From: Lachnospiraceae bacterium
GTDB taxonomy: Bacteria > Bacillota > Clostridia > Lachnospirales > Lachnospiraceae
NCBI GenBank assembly: GCA_017428265.1
Contig: JAFRRD010000041.1
Span: forward strand, 62,001 to 126,000
Length of the DNA stretch: 64,000 bases
Reading direction: 5' to 3'
Positions 8,809 to 15,391 of the stretch are shown piece after piece; within the stretch, counting starts at the first letter, position 1, and each line of letters opens with the position of its first letter. The notes under the pieces are model-generated. The model was not told where the DNA came from and searched no databases. It saw only the letters and a program-made list of their open reading frames with translations. The position numbers and the translations under genes were made by a program.

Positions 8809-8837
8809 TCAAAAAACTCCCGCGAGACAAGGCAAAA

Positions 8838-8860
8838 GCCCTGGCACGTCCGGGGTTTTC
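8838..8860 (+). terminator. Intrinsic terminator after the SDR gene
   Basis: Stem CCCTGG/CCGGGG with loop CACGT is followed by TTTTCG, about 30 bases after the SDR stop codon. Confidence 0.6.
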
Positions 8861-8863
8861 GCA

Positions 8864-8892
8864 CAAAAAAGAAGCCCCTCGGCAGGGGCTTC
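8864..8892 (-). terminator. Intrinsic terminator of the yegP-like gene
   Basis: Stem AGAAGCCCCT/AGGGGCTTCT with loop CGGC (8870-8893) is followed on the minus strand by six T residues (8870-8865). It lies 15 bases after the stop of the DUF1508 gene. Confidence 0.85.
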
Positions 8893-8907
8893 TCTTCACG
8901 TTCAGGA

Positions 8908-9276
8908 TCATTCCTTCACAATGGGGGCATCCGGCGCATTGCGGCGGATGGAATCGATGCCGTTCAGGCAGGAAGCTTTGGCCTTGTAGCCTTCGCCGGA
9001 GAGGATGATCTCGCCGTTGCGGGCTTTCAGACGGAAGCGGAATTCACCGGCTTTGTCCTTGTAGACTTCGAACTTCGGATTGGTGACCGGCGCGAAATCG
9101 GCAACGGTCTGGTCCTCAAGTTTGGCTTCGATGGCATTCTTCTTGACGCTGGCAATGCCGTTCAGGCAGGTATCTTCAGTCGTATAGACCTGGCTGAGGC
9201 CGATGATCTCACCGTTGCCGGCCTTAAGATTAAAACGAAGACCGCCCTTGGCCTCTTTAACTACGAATTTTCCCAT
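8908..9276 (-). CDS. YegP-like protein with two DUF1508 repeats
   Basis: A 122-residue protein made of two tandem copies of the DUF1508/YegP unit. The repeat signature appears as LRFNLKAGNGEIIGLSQVY...CLNGIASVKKNA in copy 1 and FRFRLKARNGEIILSGEGY...CLNGIDSIRRNA in copy 2. The molecular role of this family is unknown. AAGGAGCG precedes ATG. The gene is monocistronic, with its own terminator, and a long perfect inverted repeat lies in its upstream region. Confidence 0.9.
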   Translation of the reverse strand: MGKFVVKEAKGGLRFNLKAGNGEIIGLSQVYTTEDTCLNGIASVKKNAIEAKLEDQTVADFAPVTNPKFEVYKDKAGEFRFRLKARNGEIILSGEGYKAKASCLNGIDSIRRNAPDAPIVKE

Positions 9277-9316
9277 AACAGAACGCTCCTTTCATATGGT
9301 GTCTTCATCATAGTAT

Positions 9317-9365
9317 AAATGAACACAAATGACAAGACTTTTTTATGAAAAATTTGTGTTCATTT
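9317..9365. promoter_or_regulatory. 14-bp perfect inverted repeat upstream of the yegP-like gene
   Basis: AAATGAACACAAAT (9317-9330) and ATTTGTGTTCATTT (9352-9365) are exact inverted copies separated by 21 bases. The element lies 41 bases before the yegP-like start and about 37 bases before the -35 of the divergent E2-like gene. TATACT/TACTAT-like -10 sequences for the minus-strand gene overlap its left edge, which suggests an operator. A regulator cannot be named. Confidence 0.55.
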
Positions 9366-9402
9366 TTGCGGACGGCAGGCGTGGGCGGCGCCGGAAAGCG
9401 GC

Positions 9403-9440
9403 TTTACTTTTTATAAAAATTTCGGTATAATTTAACCGAA
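9403..9440 (+). promoter_or_regulatory. Sigma-A promoter of the E2-like gene with dyad over the -10
   Basis: -35 TTTACT (9403-9408), a 17-nt spacer and a perfect -10 TATAAT (9426-9431). The -10 is bracketed by an inverted repeat TTCGGT (9421-9426) and ACCGAA (9435-9440), so a bound repressor would cover the promoter. Confidence 0.7.
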
Positions 9441-9457
9441 TTTTCAGGAGGTGCACT

Positions 9458-10312
9458 ATGGCCTGGGGAGACAGAAAAGACGGAAGACTGATGCGCGAGC
9501 TTGATTCGCTGCACTACATCACCGGGATCATTTATCCGAACCGCTGCGACAACGAGGCGTTTCTTCCGCTGAAGATCGACTACACGAAGACAAATGAATA
9601 CATCCGGAAAAAGAACGCGGAGAAGCCGGAACTGAAGTACAATCATTTCCAGATCATCACAACGGCGCTTCTCAAAACGATCACGCTGAAGCCGAAGATG
9701 AACCGCTTCATCGTCAACAGCAATTTCTATCAGCGCAACGAGGTCTCGACCTCTTTCGTGGTCAAGAAAAGTTTCGACGAGGACGGCGCGGAGGCCCTGG
9801 CGTTCATCCATTCGGTGCCGGAGGATACGCTGGAAACGGTCCGCCTCAAGATGAAAGCGCAGATCGATTCCTGCAAGTCCGAAGCCATCGACGAATCCAC
9901 GCAGGCGATGGATTTTCTGACGAAACTGCCGCGTTTTCTGTCCAAGTTCCTGATCCATATCCTGATGTGGCTGGACAAGCACGGCTGGGTGCCGCAGGAC
10001 ATCATTGCGACCGACCCGTACTATTCCAGCGCGGTCATGTCGAACCTCGGCTCGATCCGCATGAAGAGCGGCTACCACCACCTGACGAACTGGGGCACCT
10101 GCTCCATGATCATGCTGATCGGCGAGCGGAAGAAGCGGCCTTTCTTCGACCGGCTCGGCAATTATGAGATGCGCGACTCCGTGGAGATCGGCATCACCGT
10201 TGACGAGCGGCTCGCGGACGGCTTCTACTATGCAAAGACAGTGGAACTGCTGCAGAAACTGATCGAGAATCCCGAACTGCTGGAAGGAAGATTGGACGAG
10301 CCGCTGGAATAA
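9458..10312 (+). CDS. Stand-alone 2-oxo acid dehydrogenase E2-like acyltransferase, catalytic His replaced
   Basis: A 284-residue protein with the chloramphenicol-acetyltransferase/E2 catalytic fold but no lipoyl or E3-binding domain. The family motif HxxxDG near the C terminus, which normally supplies the general-base histidine, reads ERLADG in ITVDERLADGFYY, so Glu sits where His is expected. The motif S-N-L-G in SAVMSNLGSIRMKSG, typical of the E2 active-site channel, is retained. AGGAGG precedes ATG at 6 bases. It is monocistronic. It may use acyl-CoA for an unknown acceptor or be non-catalytic; it cannot belong to a normal dehydrogenase complex by itself. Confidence 0.82.
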   Translation: MAWGDRKDGRLMRELDSLHYITGIIYPNRCDNEAFLPLKIDYTKTNEYIRKKNAEKPELKYNHFQIITTALLKTITLKPKMNRFIVNSNFYQRNEVSTSFVVKKSFDEDGAEALAFIHSVPEDTLETVRLKMKAQIDSCKSEAIDESTQAMDFLTKLPRFLSKFLIHILMWLDKHGWVPQDIIATDPYYSSAVMSNLGSIRMKSGYHHLTNWGTCSMIMLIGERKKRPFFDRLGNYEMRDSVEIGITVDERLADGFYYAKTVELLQKLIENPELLEGRLDEPLE

Positions 10313-10329
10313 GCAGCGGAGCAGATAAG

Positions 10330-10361
10330 AAAAAGCGGTGACGTGCGTCACCGCTTTTTTC
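10330..10361 (+). terminator. Intrinsic terminator after the E2-like gene
   Basis: Stem AAGCGGTGAC/GTCACCGCTT with a short loop is followed by six T residues. A-rich sequence on the left makes it usable for the convergent lipoprotein gene as well. Confidence 0.88.
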
Positions 10362-10373
10362 GTGCCGTCATGG

Positions 10374-11213
10374 TCACTGAATGCGTTCGATCGTTTTGTT
10401 GACAGTCTCCAGGCATTCTTCGGCTGCGATCCCCGCCTCGAGTCCGTATTCGAAGCGGATGACGAGAATGTTTTCTTTGTCAAGGCTGTAGGCGCTGAGG
10501 ATCGAAGAGTCTTTGACGGTGCTGCCCTTGTCCGGTATGATCAGGATGAAGCGGTAATCCAGGCCGCTTTCCGTACGGGCGGTCTGATCCGCGGCGTCCG
10601 AATCATAGATCGTATAAGTGACTTCGCTGTCCCCGTTTTCATTGAACCAGGCGACAAGCTGTTTGCCGAAATCCTTGTCTTTGATCTTGATGCCTTCCGA
10701 GAAAGGTTCGCTGCTTAAAGGAACGGTACAGAAGGAGATCCTCACGCTGCCGCCGCCGGCCGCAAGCGAGCCGTCATCCTGCCTCTCCCAACCGGCCGGA
10801 AGCATGAAGAGGAAAGTATCCGCAATGATGTATTCAGCCGTGGGTTCCTCGGTGGTTTCCTCAGTGGTTTCCGGCACTTCGGTGGATTCGGCAGTTGAAT
10901 CCTCAGCGCTTGTTTCCGCGTCAGTTGATATTTCGGCAGACGGTTCAGCAGCAGAAGAGTCCGCACTTTCTTCTGCAGTTGAATTGTCTGCACTCTCTTC
11001 GGAGACTGAAGATTCCGTTTCGGACTCATCGGTCGGCCCGGCTTCTGCCGTCAGGATCTCGGAAGAGGACTCTTCCGCAGATGAAGAAGGAATGGCCGTT
11101 TCCGTCTGCACTTCGCTGCTTTCGGACGCACCTGTCTCAGCGGGCTGCGCTGCGCAGCCCGCCGGGCCGAGAAGCAATATGACGCATAAACAAATTGCAG
11201 TCAGTTTCCTCAT
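10374..11213 (-). CDS. Putative lipoprotein with Ser/Thr/Glu-rich stalk
   Basis: A 279-residue protein of unknown function. Residues 1-20 are a lipoprotein signal peptide with lipobox-like GPAGC, so Cys20 is the likely lipidated residue. Residues about 24-130 are low-complexity Ser/Thr/Glu sequence (repeats of ESADSSAAE and TEETTEE type), which probably forms an extended stalk. A folded domain of about 150 residues follows, with FMLPAGWERQDDGSL and no motif I recognise. AGGAGAAA precedes ATG. It is likely anchored on the outer face of the cytoplasmic membrane. Confidence 0.8.
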   Translation of the reverse strand: MRKLTAICLCVILLLGPAGCAAQPAETGASESSEVQTETAIPSSSAEESSSEILTAEAGPTDESETESSVSEESADNSTAEESADSSAAEPSAEISTDAETSAEDSTAESTEVPETTEETTEEPTAEYIIADTFLFMLPAGWERQDDGSLAAGGGSVRISFCTVPLSSEPFSEGIKIKDKDFGKQLVAWFNENGDSEVTYTIYDSDAADQTARTESGLDYRFILIIPDKGSTVKDSSILSAYSLDKENILVIRFEYGLEAGIAAEECLETVNKTIERIQ

Positions 11214-11242
11214 CGATCGTTTTCTCCTGCAGGACGACAGCA

Positions 11243-11278
11243 GAAGACTCCTTGCGGACAGGTCCGCAGGAGTCTTCC
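11243..11278 (-). terminator. Hairpin after the rubrerythrin gene
   Basis: The long stem GAAGACTCC...GGAGTCTTC with an inner GCGGAC/GTCCGC pairing lies 20 bases past the rubrerythrin stop. The following sequence TTCTGCTGTC is only mildly T-rich, so termination may be incomplete and the lipoprotein gene may receive read-through. Confidence 0.6.
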
Positions 11279-11298
11279 GTTAAGTTTATGAAAGTGTT

Positions 11299-11862
11299 TT
11301 ACTTAAAGTATCTCTCCAGCAGGCCTTTGAAGGCTTTGCCGTGTCTGGCTTCATCGCGGGCCATTTCATGGATGGCGTCGTGAAGCGCATCGAGGTTGTA
11401 TTTCTTGCAGAGCTTGGCCAGGTCGGTCTTCCCGGCGGTCGCGCCGTTTTCGGCATCCACGCGGACCTTGAGGTTCTGCTTCGTGGATTCGGAGACCAGA
11501 TCGCCGAGCATCTCGCAGAAGAGGGCGGCATGGCCGGCTTCTTCATAAGCGGCCTTCTCCCAGTACAGGCCGATTTCCGGATAACCTTCGCGGTGGGCGG
11601 CACGGGCCATGGCCAGATACATGCCGACTTCGCTGCATTCGCCTTCGAAATTGGATTTCAGGCCGGCCAGGATCGCCTTGCGGTCTTCTTCGGGGATGGA
11701 TTCGGGCAGCTGCTTGCCGATGCCGATGACGTGCTCGGCAGCCCAGCTCACTTCTTCGGCAACGACAGTGAATTTGCTGCCGGGAACCTTGCAGATGGGG
11801 CAGAATTCAGGCGGGTTGTCACCTTCGTGAACATAACCGCAGACAGGACAGACATACTTCAT
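11299..11862 (-). CDS. Reverse rubrerythrin (NADH peroxidase-type)
   Basis: A 187-residue oxygen-defence protein. An N-terminal rubredoxin domain carries CPVCGY and CPICK (Cys5, Cys8, Cys21, Cys24) for one iron. A ferritin-like four-helix domain follows, with di-iron ligands in GECSEVGMY, KAAYEEAGHA and EMARDEARHG. Rubredoxin before the di-iron domain is the 'reverse' order seen in clostridial Rbr, which reduces hydrogen peroxide and oxygen with electrons from NADH via redox partners. GGAGG precedes ATG. The promoter region contains a dyad that may be a peroxide-responsive operator. Confidence 0.95.
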   Translation of the reverse strand: MKYVCPVCGYVHEGDNPPEFCPICKVPGSKFTVVAEEVSWAAEHVIGIGKQLPESIPEEDRKAILAGLKSNFEGECSEVGMYLAMARAAHREGYPEIGLYWEKAAYEEAGHAALFCEMLGDLVSESTKQNLKVRVDAENGATAGKTDLAKLCKKYNLDALHDAIHEMARDEARHGKAFKGLLERYFK

Positions 11863-11882
11863 ATCAGGTACCTCCGTGTATT

Positions 11883-11920
11883 ATTTTACTGTATTGTCAG
11901 TGGTCTTGAATACTCTTCAA
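11883..11920 (-). promoter_or_regulatory. Rubrerythrin promoter with TTGAA-N5-TTCAA dyad
   Basis: On the minus strand, -35 TTCAAG (11910-11905), 16-nt spacer and -10 TAAAAT (11888-11883). The -35 lies inside the inverted repeat TTGAA-N5-TTCAA (11906-11920), so a bound repressor would block RNA polymerase. Rubrerythrin genes are PerR targets in clostridia, but this dyad is not a good match to the PerR box, so the regulator is uncertain. Confidence 0.45.
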
Positions 11921-11944
11921 ATATATCAGTTTTCCGGGTTTCTG

Positions 11945-12796
11945 TCAACGGCAAAGGGCAGATTGCTGACCGTGCAGAAGCTGCTCCAGCCAGTTTTCCA
12001 CCCCGTCCTCTGAAGGCGGCGGAACGATCACGCTTGCCGCGGCCCGCGCAGCCGGATGGCCGTCCGAGGGCACGACCGCTGCGCCGGCGATCTTCAGCAT
12101 GGAGACGTCGTTGTCATTGTCGCCGCAGGCGAGGATGTCGGCGCGGGAAAAGCCGAGATGCCCGGCAAGCCATTCGGCCGCTTCGCCCTTGGTGGCGCCG
12201 CCTGCCGAGATCTCGAGCGCATTCACGCCGGATTCCGCGTAGTTCAAGTCCGCGCAGCCGGGGAGAGTCTGCAGCATTTTCCGGCATTCGTTCCGGCGCC
12301 CGGCATCCGGATCGAAGAGCAGGAGCTTATCCATCGGCCCGTGCCGGTTGATCAGTGAAATAAGGTCATGGCTGCGGGCGTTTCTCAGCCAGTTGTTCAT
12401 GGCAACATTGTCGCCGTAGGGTGGCATGGGGCAGGCTGTGTCAACATAGGAATGACCGTGCTGGTAGCCGGAGCAGGCGATGCCGAAAGCGCGGCCCGCA
12501 CGGATGATGGTCTTGGCGGTCTTCGGTGCGATCCGCCGCTCGCGCAGAACGACGTTCTTCTGCAGGTCCCAGACCATGGCACCGTTGCCGGTCACGGCAT
12601 AGCGCAGCCCCCTGATCTTCCAGAACGGCTTGGGGATCGTACCGGTCCCCCGCCCGGTGCAGAGCACGAAATCGATCCCGGCGGCGATCAGCTCGCCCGC
12701 CAGGTCCACGGTACGGGTCAGGTCCTTGCCCTGAAAGGGCAGGAGCGTCCCGTCGATGTCACTGAGGATGATGCGGATGGTGTCCGTTATTTCCAT
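11945..12796 (-). CDS. Cof-type HAD-IIB phosphatase
   Basis: A 283-residue HAD-superfamily phosphatase with a type IIB cap, the group that dephosphorylates sugar phosphates and other small metabolites. Motif I is LSDIDGTLL (nucleophile first Asp), motif II the Thr in LCTGRG, and motif IV GDNDND. I chose the start at 12796 (MEITDTIRI) because AAAGGAG lies 7 bases before it and motif I is then near residue 12, as in the family; the frame is open upstream but without similarity. It is divergent from mgtE. Confidence 0.88.
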   Translation of the reverse strand: MEITDTIRIILSDIDGTLLPFQGKDLTRTVDLAGELIAAGIDFVLCTGRGTGTIPKPFWKIRGLRYAVTGNGAMVWDLQKNVVLRERRIAPKTAKTIIRAGRAFGIACSGYQHGHSYVDTACPMPPYGDNVAMNNWLRNARSHDLISLINRHGPMDKLLLFDPDAGRRNECRKMLQTLPGCADLNYAESGVNALEISAGGATKGEAAEWLAGHLGFSRADILACGDNDNDVSMLKIAGAAVVPSDGHPAARAAASVIVPPPSEDGVENWLEQLLHGQQSALCR

Positions 12797-12871
12797 GAAT
12801 TGCTCCTTTGTCCGGCTTTCACAGCCGCTCATAATATAGCACATTTTTTCGCGTCTTTCTATGTTTTTCGT

Positions 12872-12900
12872 TTGACAAATGCAGGGCAGGAGGTTATGCT
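12872..12900 (+). promoter_or_regulatory. mgtE: Sigma-A promoter of mgtE
   Basis: Perfect -35 TTGACA (12872-12877), a 17-nt spacer and -10 TATGCT (12895-12900). Transcription would start near 12907, leaving a leader of about 200 bases before the mgtE ATG. Confidence 0.75.
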
Positions 12901-12906
12901 TATAGG

Positions 12907-13110
12907 GCTGAAACAGCATTGTTCTGAAACAATTCATTGCAGGCAGCTGCAAAATCTTTATACGAGGAGGAAATGTCATGGATGCCGGAAGCAGCAGTGG
13001 CAGTACTGCGGGCCGATCTACGCGGAAATGTTCCTGCGTCCGCATGAGCATTTCCGTCTGATCCCGTCCGCCGGCTCGCTTCTCCAAAACCGTGAAAAGG
13101 GAGGATCGAT
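12907..13110 (+). promoter_or_regulatory. Long structured 5' leader of mgtE
   Basis: This roughly 204-base leader contains four local hairpins: ATTGTT-CTGA-AACAAT (12918-12933), TTGCAG-GCAG-CTGCAA (12937-12952), a GCAGTACTGC dyad near 12999, and CGGAAATG/CATTTCCG (13023-13030 with 13049-13056) enclosing a TGCG-TC-CGCA mini-stem. It also has an AGGAGG site with short reading frames. I see none of the conserved M-box (ykoK) sequence blocks. A magnesium-responsive role is inferred only from the downstream transporter. Confidence 0.5.
12978..13061 (+). other. Candidate 27-codon leader peptide in the mgtE 5' region
   Basis: AGGAGG at 12965-12970 lies exactly 7 bases before the ATG at 12978, which opens a 27-codon frame rich in Ser and containing RKCSC. 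An alternative 24-codon frame starts at 12973 (MSWMPEAAV...), only 2 bases after the AGGAGG. Both end inside the hairpin region before mgtE, so translation of either would melt the CGGAAATG/CATTTCCG stem. No homologue is known to me. Confidence 0.4.
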
Positions 13111-14487
13111 ATGGCAGAGCTCAAACATTCCCTGGCAGAGATGTTCAAATCCCTGCTGAATGACAAAAAGTATACTTCGATCCGTGACGTGCTGGTGACC
13201 ATGGAGCCCCAGGACGTGGCGGCGGTATTGGAAGAAATGGAGGAGTCGAAGCTCCCCCTGCTTTTCCGTCTGCTTCCGAAGGAGGAAGCGGCCGAGACCT
13301 TCGTGGAAATGGATCCCGAACTCCAGGAACTGCTGATCAAGGGCTTCTCCGATTCCGAACTGAAGGAAGTGCTGGACGAACTCTACGTCGACGACGCCGT
13401 CGACATCGTGGAGGAGATGCCGGCGAACGTGGTCAAGCGCATCCTGAAGAACGCCGACCCGACCATGCGCCGCGAGATCAACGAGATCCTGCAGTACCCG
13501 GAGAACTCCGCGGGCTCCATCATGACGACGGAGTACGTCTCCCTGCGGCCGGAAATGACGGTCGAGGAAGCGATCCTCCGCATCAGGCGGACCGGCGTCG
13601 ACAAGGAGACCATTTACACCTGCTACGTGACGAAGGACAGGCTCCTGCAGGGCCTGGTCACGGTCAAGGATCTGCTGCTCTCGCCTGACGACGAGATGAA
13701 GATCAAGGACATCATGAACACCAACGTGATCACGGTGAACACCTACACCGACCAGGAAGAAGTGGCGCACATGCTGTCCAAATACAACCTGCTGGCGCTG
13801 CCTGTCGTGGACAAGGGCGGACGGATGGTCGGTATCGTCACATTCGACGATGCCATGGACGTTCTGGAAGACGAGGCCACGGAAGACATCGAGATCATGG
13901 GTGGTATGACGCCCTCGGAAAAGACCTACCTGCGCTCCACGCCGCTCGATCTTTTCAAGCACAGGATCCCCTGGCTGCTGCTCCTGATGGTCTCCGCGAC
14001 CTTTACCGGCCTGATCATCACTCACTTTGAAAATGCCCTGGCGGCGCAGGTGGTGCTGACCGCCTTCATCCCGATGCTGATGGACACCGGCGGCAACTCG
14101 GGCTCCCAGAGCTCAGTCACGATCATCCGTGCGCTGTCGCTGGGCGAACTGGACTTCGGCGATATCGTCAAAGTCATCGGCAAGGAAGTCAGTACGGCGG
14201 CGCTCTGCGGGAGCATCCTGGCTGTCGCCTGCTTCGGCAAGATCATGCTGGTCGACCGTATGCTGATGAACAATCCGGACGTCACGCCGGCGGTCGCCTT
14301 CGTCGTCTGCCTGGCGCTGCTGATCACGGTGGTCCTGGCGAAGCTTGTCGGCTGCACCCTGCCGATGCTCGCGAAAAAGCTCGGCTTCGACCCCGCGGTC
14401 ATGGCAAGTCCTTTTATCACGACCACTGTCGACGCTTTGTCGCTGCTCATTTATTTCTTCTTCGCGACCAGGATCCTGTCGCTGTAG
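13111..14487 (+). CDS. mgtE: Magnesium transporter MgtE
   Basis: A 458-residue Mg2+ channel/transporter of the cytoplasmic membrane. The N-terminal superhelical MgtE_N domain (about 1-130, with VLEEMEESKLPLLFRLLP) is followed by two CBS domains (about 135-255; TTEYVSLRPEMTVEEAI and NTNVITVNTYTDQEEVA) that sense intracellular Mg2+. Five transmembrane helices follow, and the pore motif appears as MDTGGNSGSQSS. GGGAGG precedes ATG. The length and all parts are normal. It is monocistronic with a strong terminator. The long leader suggests post-initiation control. Confidence 0.96.
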   Translation: MAELKHSLAEMFKSLLNDKKYTSIRDVLVTMEPQDVAAVLEEMEESKLPLLFRLLPKEEAAETFVEMDPELQELLIKGFSDSELKEVLDELYVDDAVDIVEEMPANVVKRILKNADPTMRREINEILQYPENSAGSIMTTEYVSLRPEMTVEEAILRIRRTGVDKETIYTCYVTKDRLLQGLVTVKDLLLSPDDEMKIKDIMNTNVITVNTYTDQEEVAHMLSKYNLLALPVVDKGGRMVGIVTFDDAMDVLEDEATEDIEIMGGMTPSEKTYLRSTPLDLFKHRIPWLLLLMVSATFTGLIITHFENALAAQVVLTAFIPMLMDTGGNSGSQSSVTIIRALSLGELDFGDIVKVIGKEVSTAALCGSILAVACFGKIMLVDRMLMNNPDVTPAVAFVVCLALLITVVLAKLVGCTLPMLAKKLGFDPAVMASPFITTTVDALSLLIYFFFATRILSL

Positions 14488-14517
14488 GAACGATTAGCGA
14501 TCCATGTCTGTCAAAGA

Positions 14518-14558
14518 AACGGCCCTGCCGACCCAGCTGTCGGCGGGGCTGTTCCTTT
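14518..14558 (+). terminator. Intrinsic terminator after mgtE
   Basis: A roughly 15-bp GC-rich stem (14518-14532 with 14539-14553) is followed by CCTTTTT. It ends mgtE transcription before the convergent comF gene. Confidence 0.85.
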
Positions 14559-14600
14559 TTGTGCTCAAGGCATGCTGGCGGAACCGTCTCCGTGACAGCT

Positions 14601-15341
14601 TTATTCCTCCCCCATGCCGACGCAGAGGGTGACGCCGTAAACGGTTTTGATCCCGGCGGCTTTGAGGACGCGGGTGCAGGCTTCCATCGTGCTGCCGGTC
14701 GTGAAAATGTCGTCGACTAGGATCACGGTGTTCAGCCCCTTGACGGAACTTTTCACCGCAAAGGCGCCGGAAAGATTGCGGATGCGCGCCTCCGGGCCGA
14801 GTGCTTTCTGTGCCGCGGTCTTTTTCGGGCGGAAGAGGACATCCCGCCGGAGCGGGATGCCGGAAAATTTGGACAGTTCCTCCGCCAGGAGTTCCGCCTG
14901 ATTGTAGCCGCGCTTTAAGAGCCGGGCCCGGTGGACCGGCACGGGGATGAGGGCGTCTGCTTTGAAGGAGAGGATCTCTTCGCTGCGCAGGCGCCAGATC
15001 TCCCCGGCATAGGCGACCGCATACTGCTGCCGCCCGTGGTATTTGAAGCGCACGACGCTGTCCCGCGCGGCCTCGTTGTAGTGCAGGGCGGCGACATTGC
15101 GGACATAGCTGCGGCGCCGCCGGCGGCAGTCCGGACAGTATTCGGCCGTCTCATCGGCCAGCGTTTTCCCACAGCCGAAACAGCGCGGTTCGACCGCAAA
15201 AGACAGCTTTTTCCGGCATTCCGGATGGATCCATTCCTTTTCGGATAAAAATAAAACCCCATCGCAAACAGGACAGCGATGGGGGTAGATGCACTGCATG
15301 AGAAAGGACCCGAGGGTCCTCTTATTTAATTGGTATGACAA
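14601..15341 (-). CDS. comF: ComF family amidophosphoribosyltransferase-like protein
   Basis: A 246-residue ComF/GntX-type protein with a PRTase fold, linked to DNA uptake in naturally competent Firmicutes. An N-terminal zinc finger is visible (CPVC, CFGCGKTL, CPDC) and the PRPP loop reads VILVDDIFTTGSTM near the C terminus, followed by GVTLCVG. I chose TTG at 15341 because AAAGGAG (15353-15347) lies 5 bases upstream; an ATG eight codons earlier lies inside the repeat copy and has no ribosome binding site. It follows recD2 on the same strand. Confidence 0.86.
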   Translation of the reverse strand: MSYQLNKRTLGSFLMQCIYPHRCPVCDGVLFLSEKEWIHPECRKKLSFAVEPRCFGCGKTLADETAEYCPDCRRRRRSYVRNVAALHYNEAARDSVVRFKYHGRQQYAVAYAGEIWRLRSEEILSFKADALIPVPVHRARLLKRGYNQAELLAEELSKFSGIPLRRDVLFRPKKTAAQKALGPEARIRNLSGAFAVKSSVKGLNTVILVDDIFTTGSTMEACTRVLKAAGIKTVYGVTLCVGMGEE

Positions 15342-15360
15342 AACGGCTCCTTTATGATCG

Positions 15361-15391
15361 GTCATCCTGAGGGCGAAGCCCGAAGGATCTT
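15361..15391 (+). repeat. Dispersed short repeat, copy B
   Basis: GTCATCCTGAGGGCGAAG followed by CCCGAAGGATCTT. The same ends are seen in copy A at 2998-3050, but without its middle segment. It sits exactly between the recD2 stop codon (15392-15394) and the comF ribosome binding site, in the opposite orientation to its upstream gene compared with copy A. Confidence 0.65.

Noticed and set aside
12907-13110. M-box (ykoK) magnesium riboswitch upstream of mgtE
   Set aside because: The conserved GGUGAGGCUCC-, CUGCCC- and AAUGGGUCAACAG-like blocks are not present.
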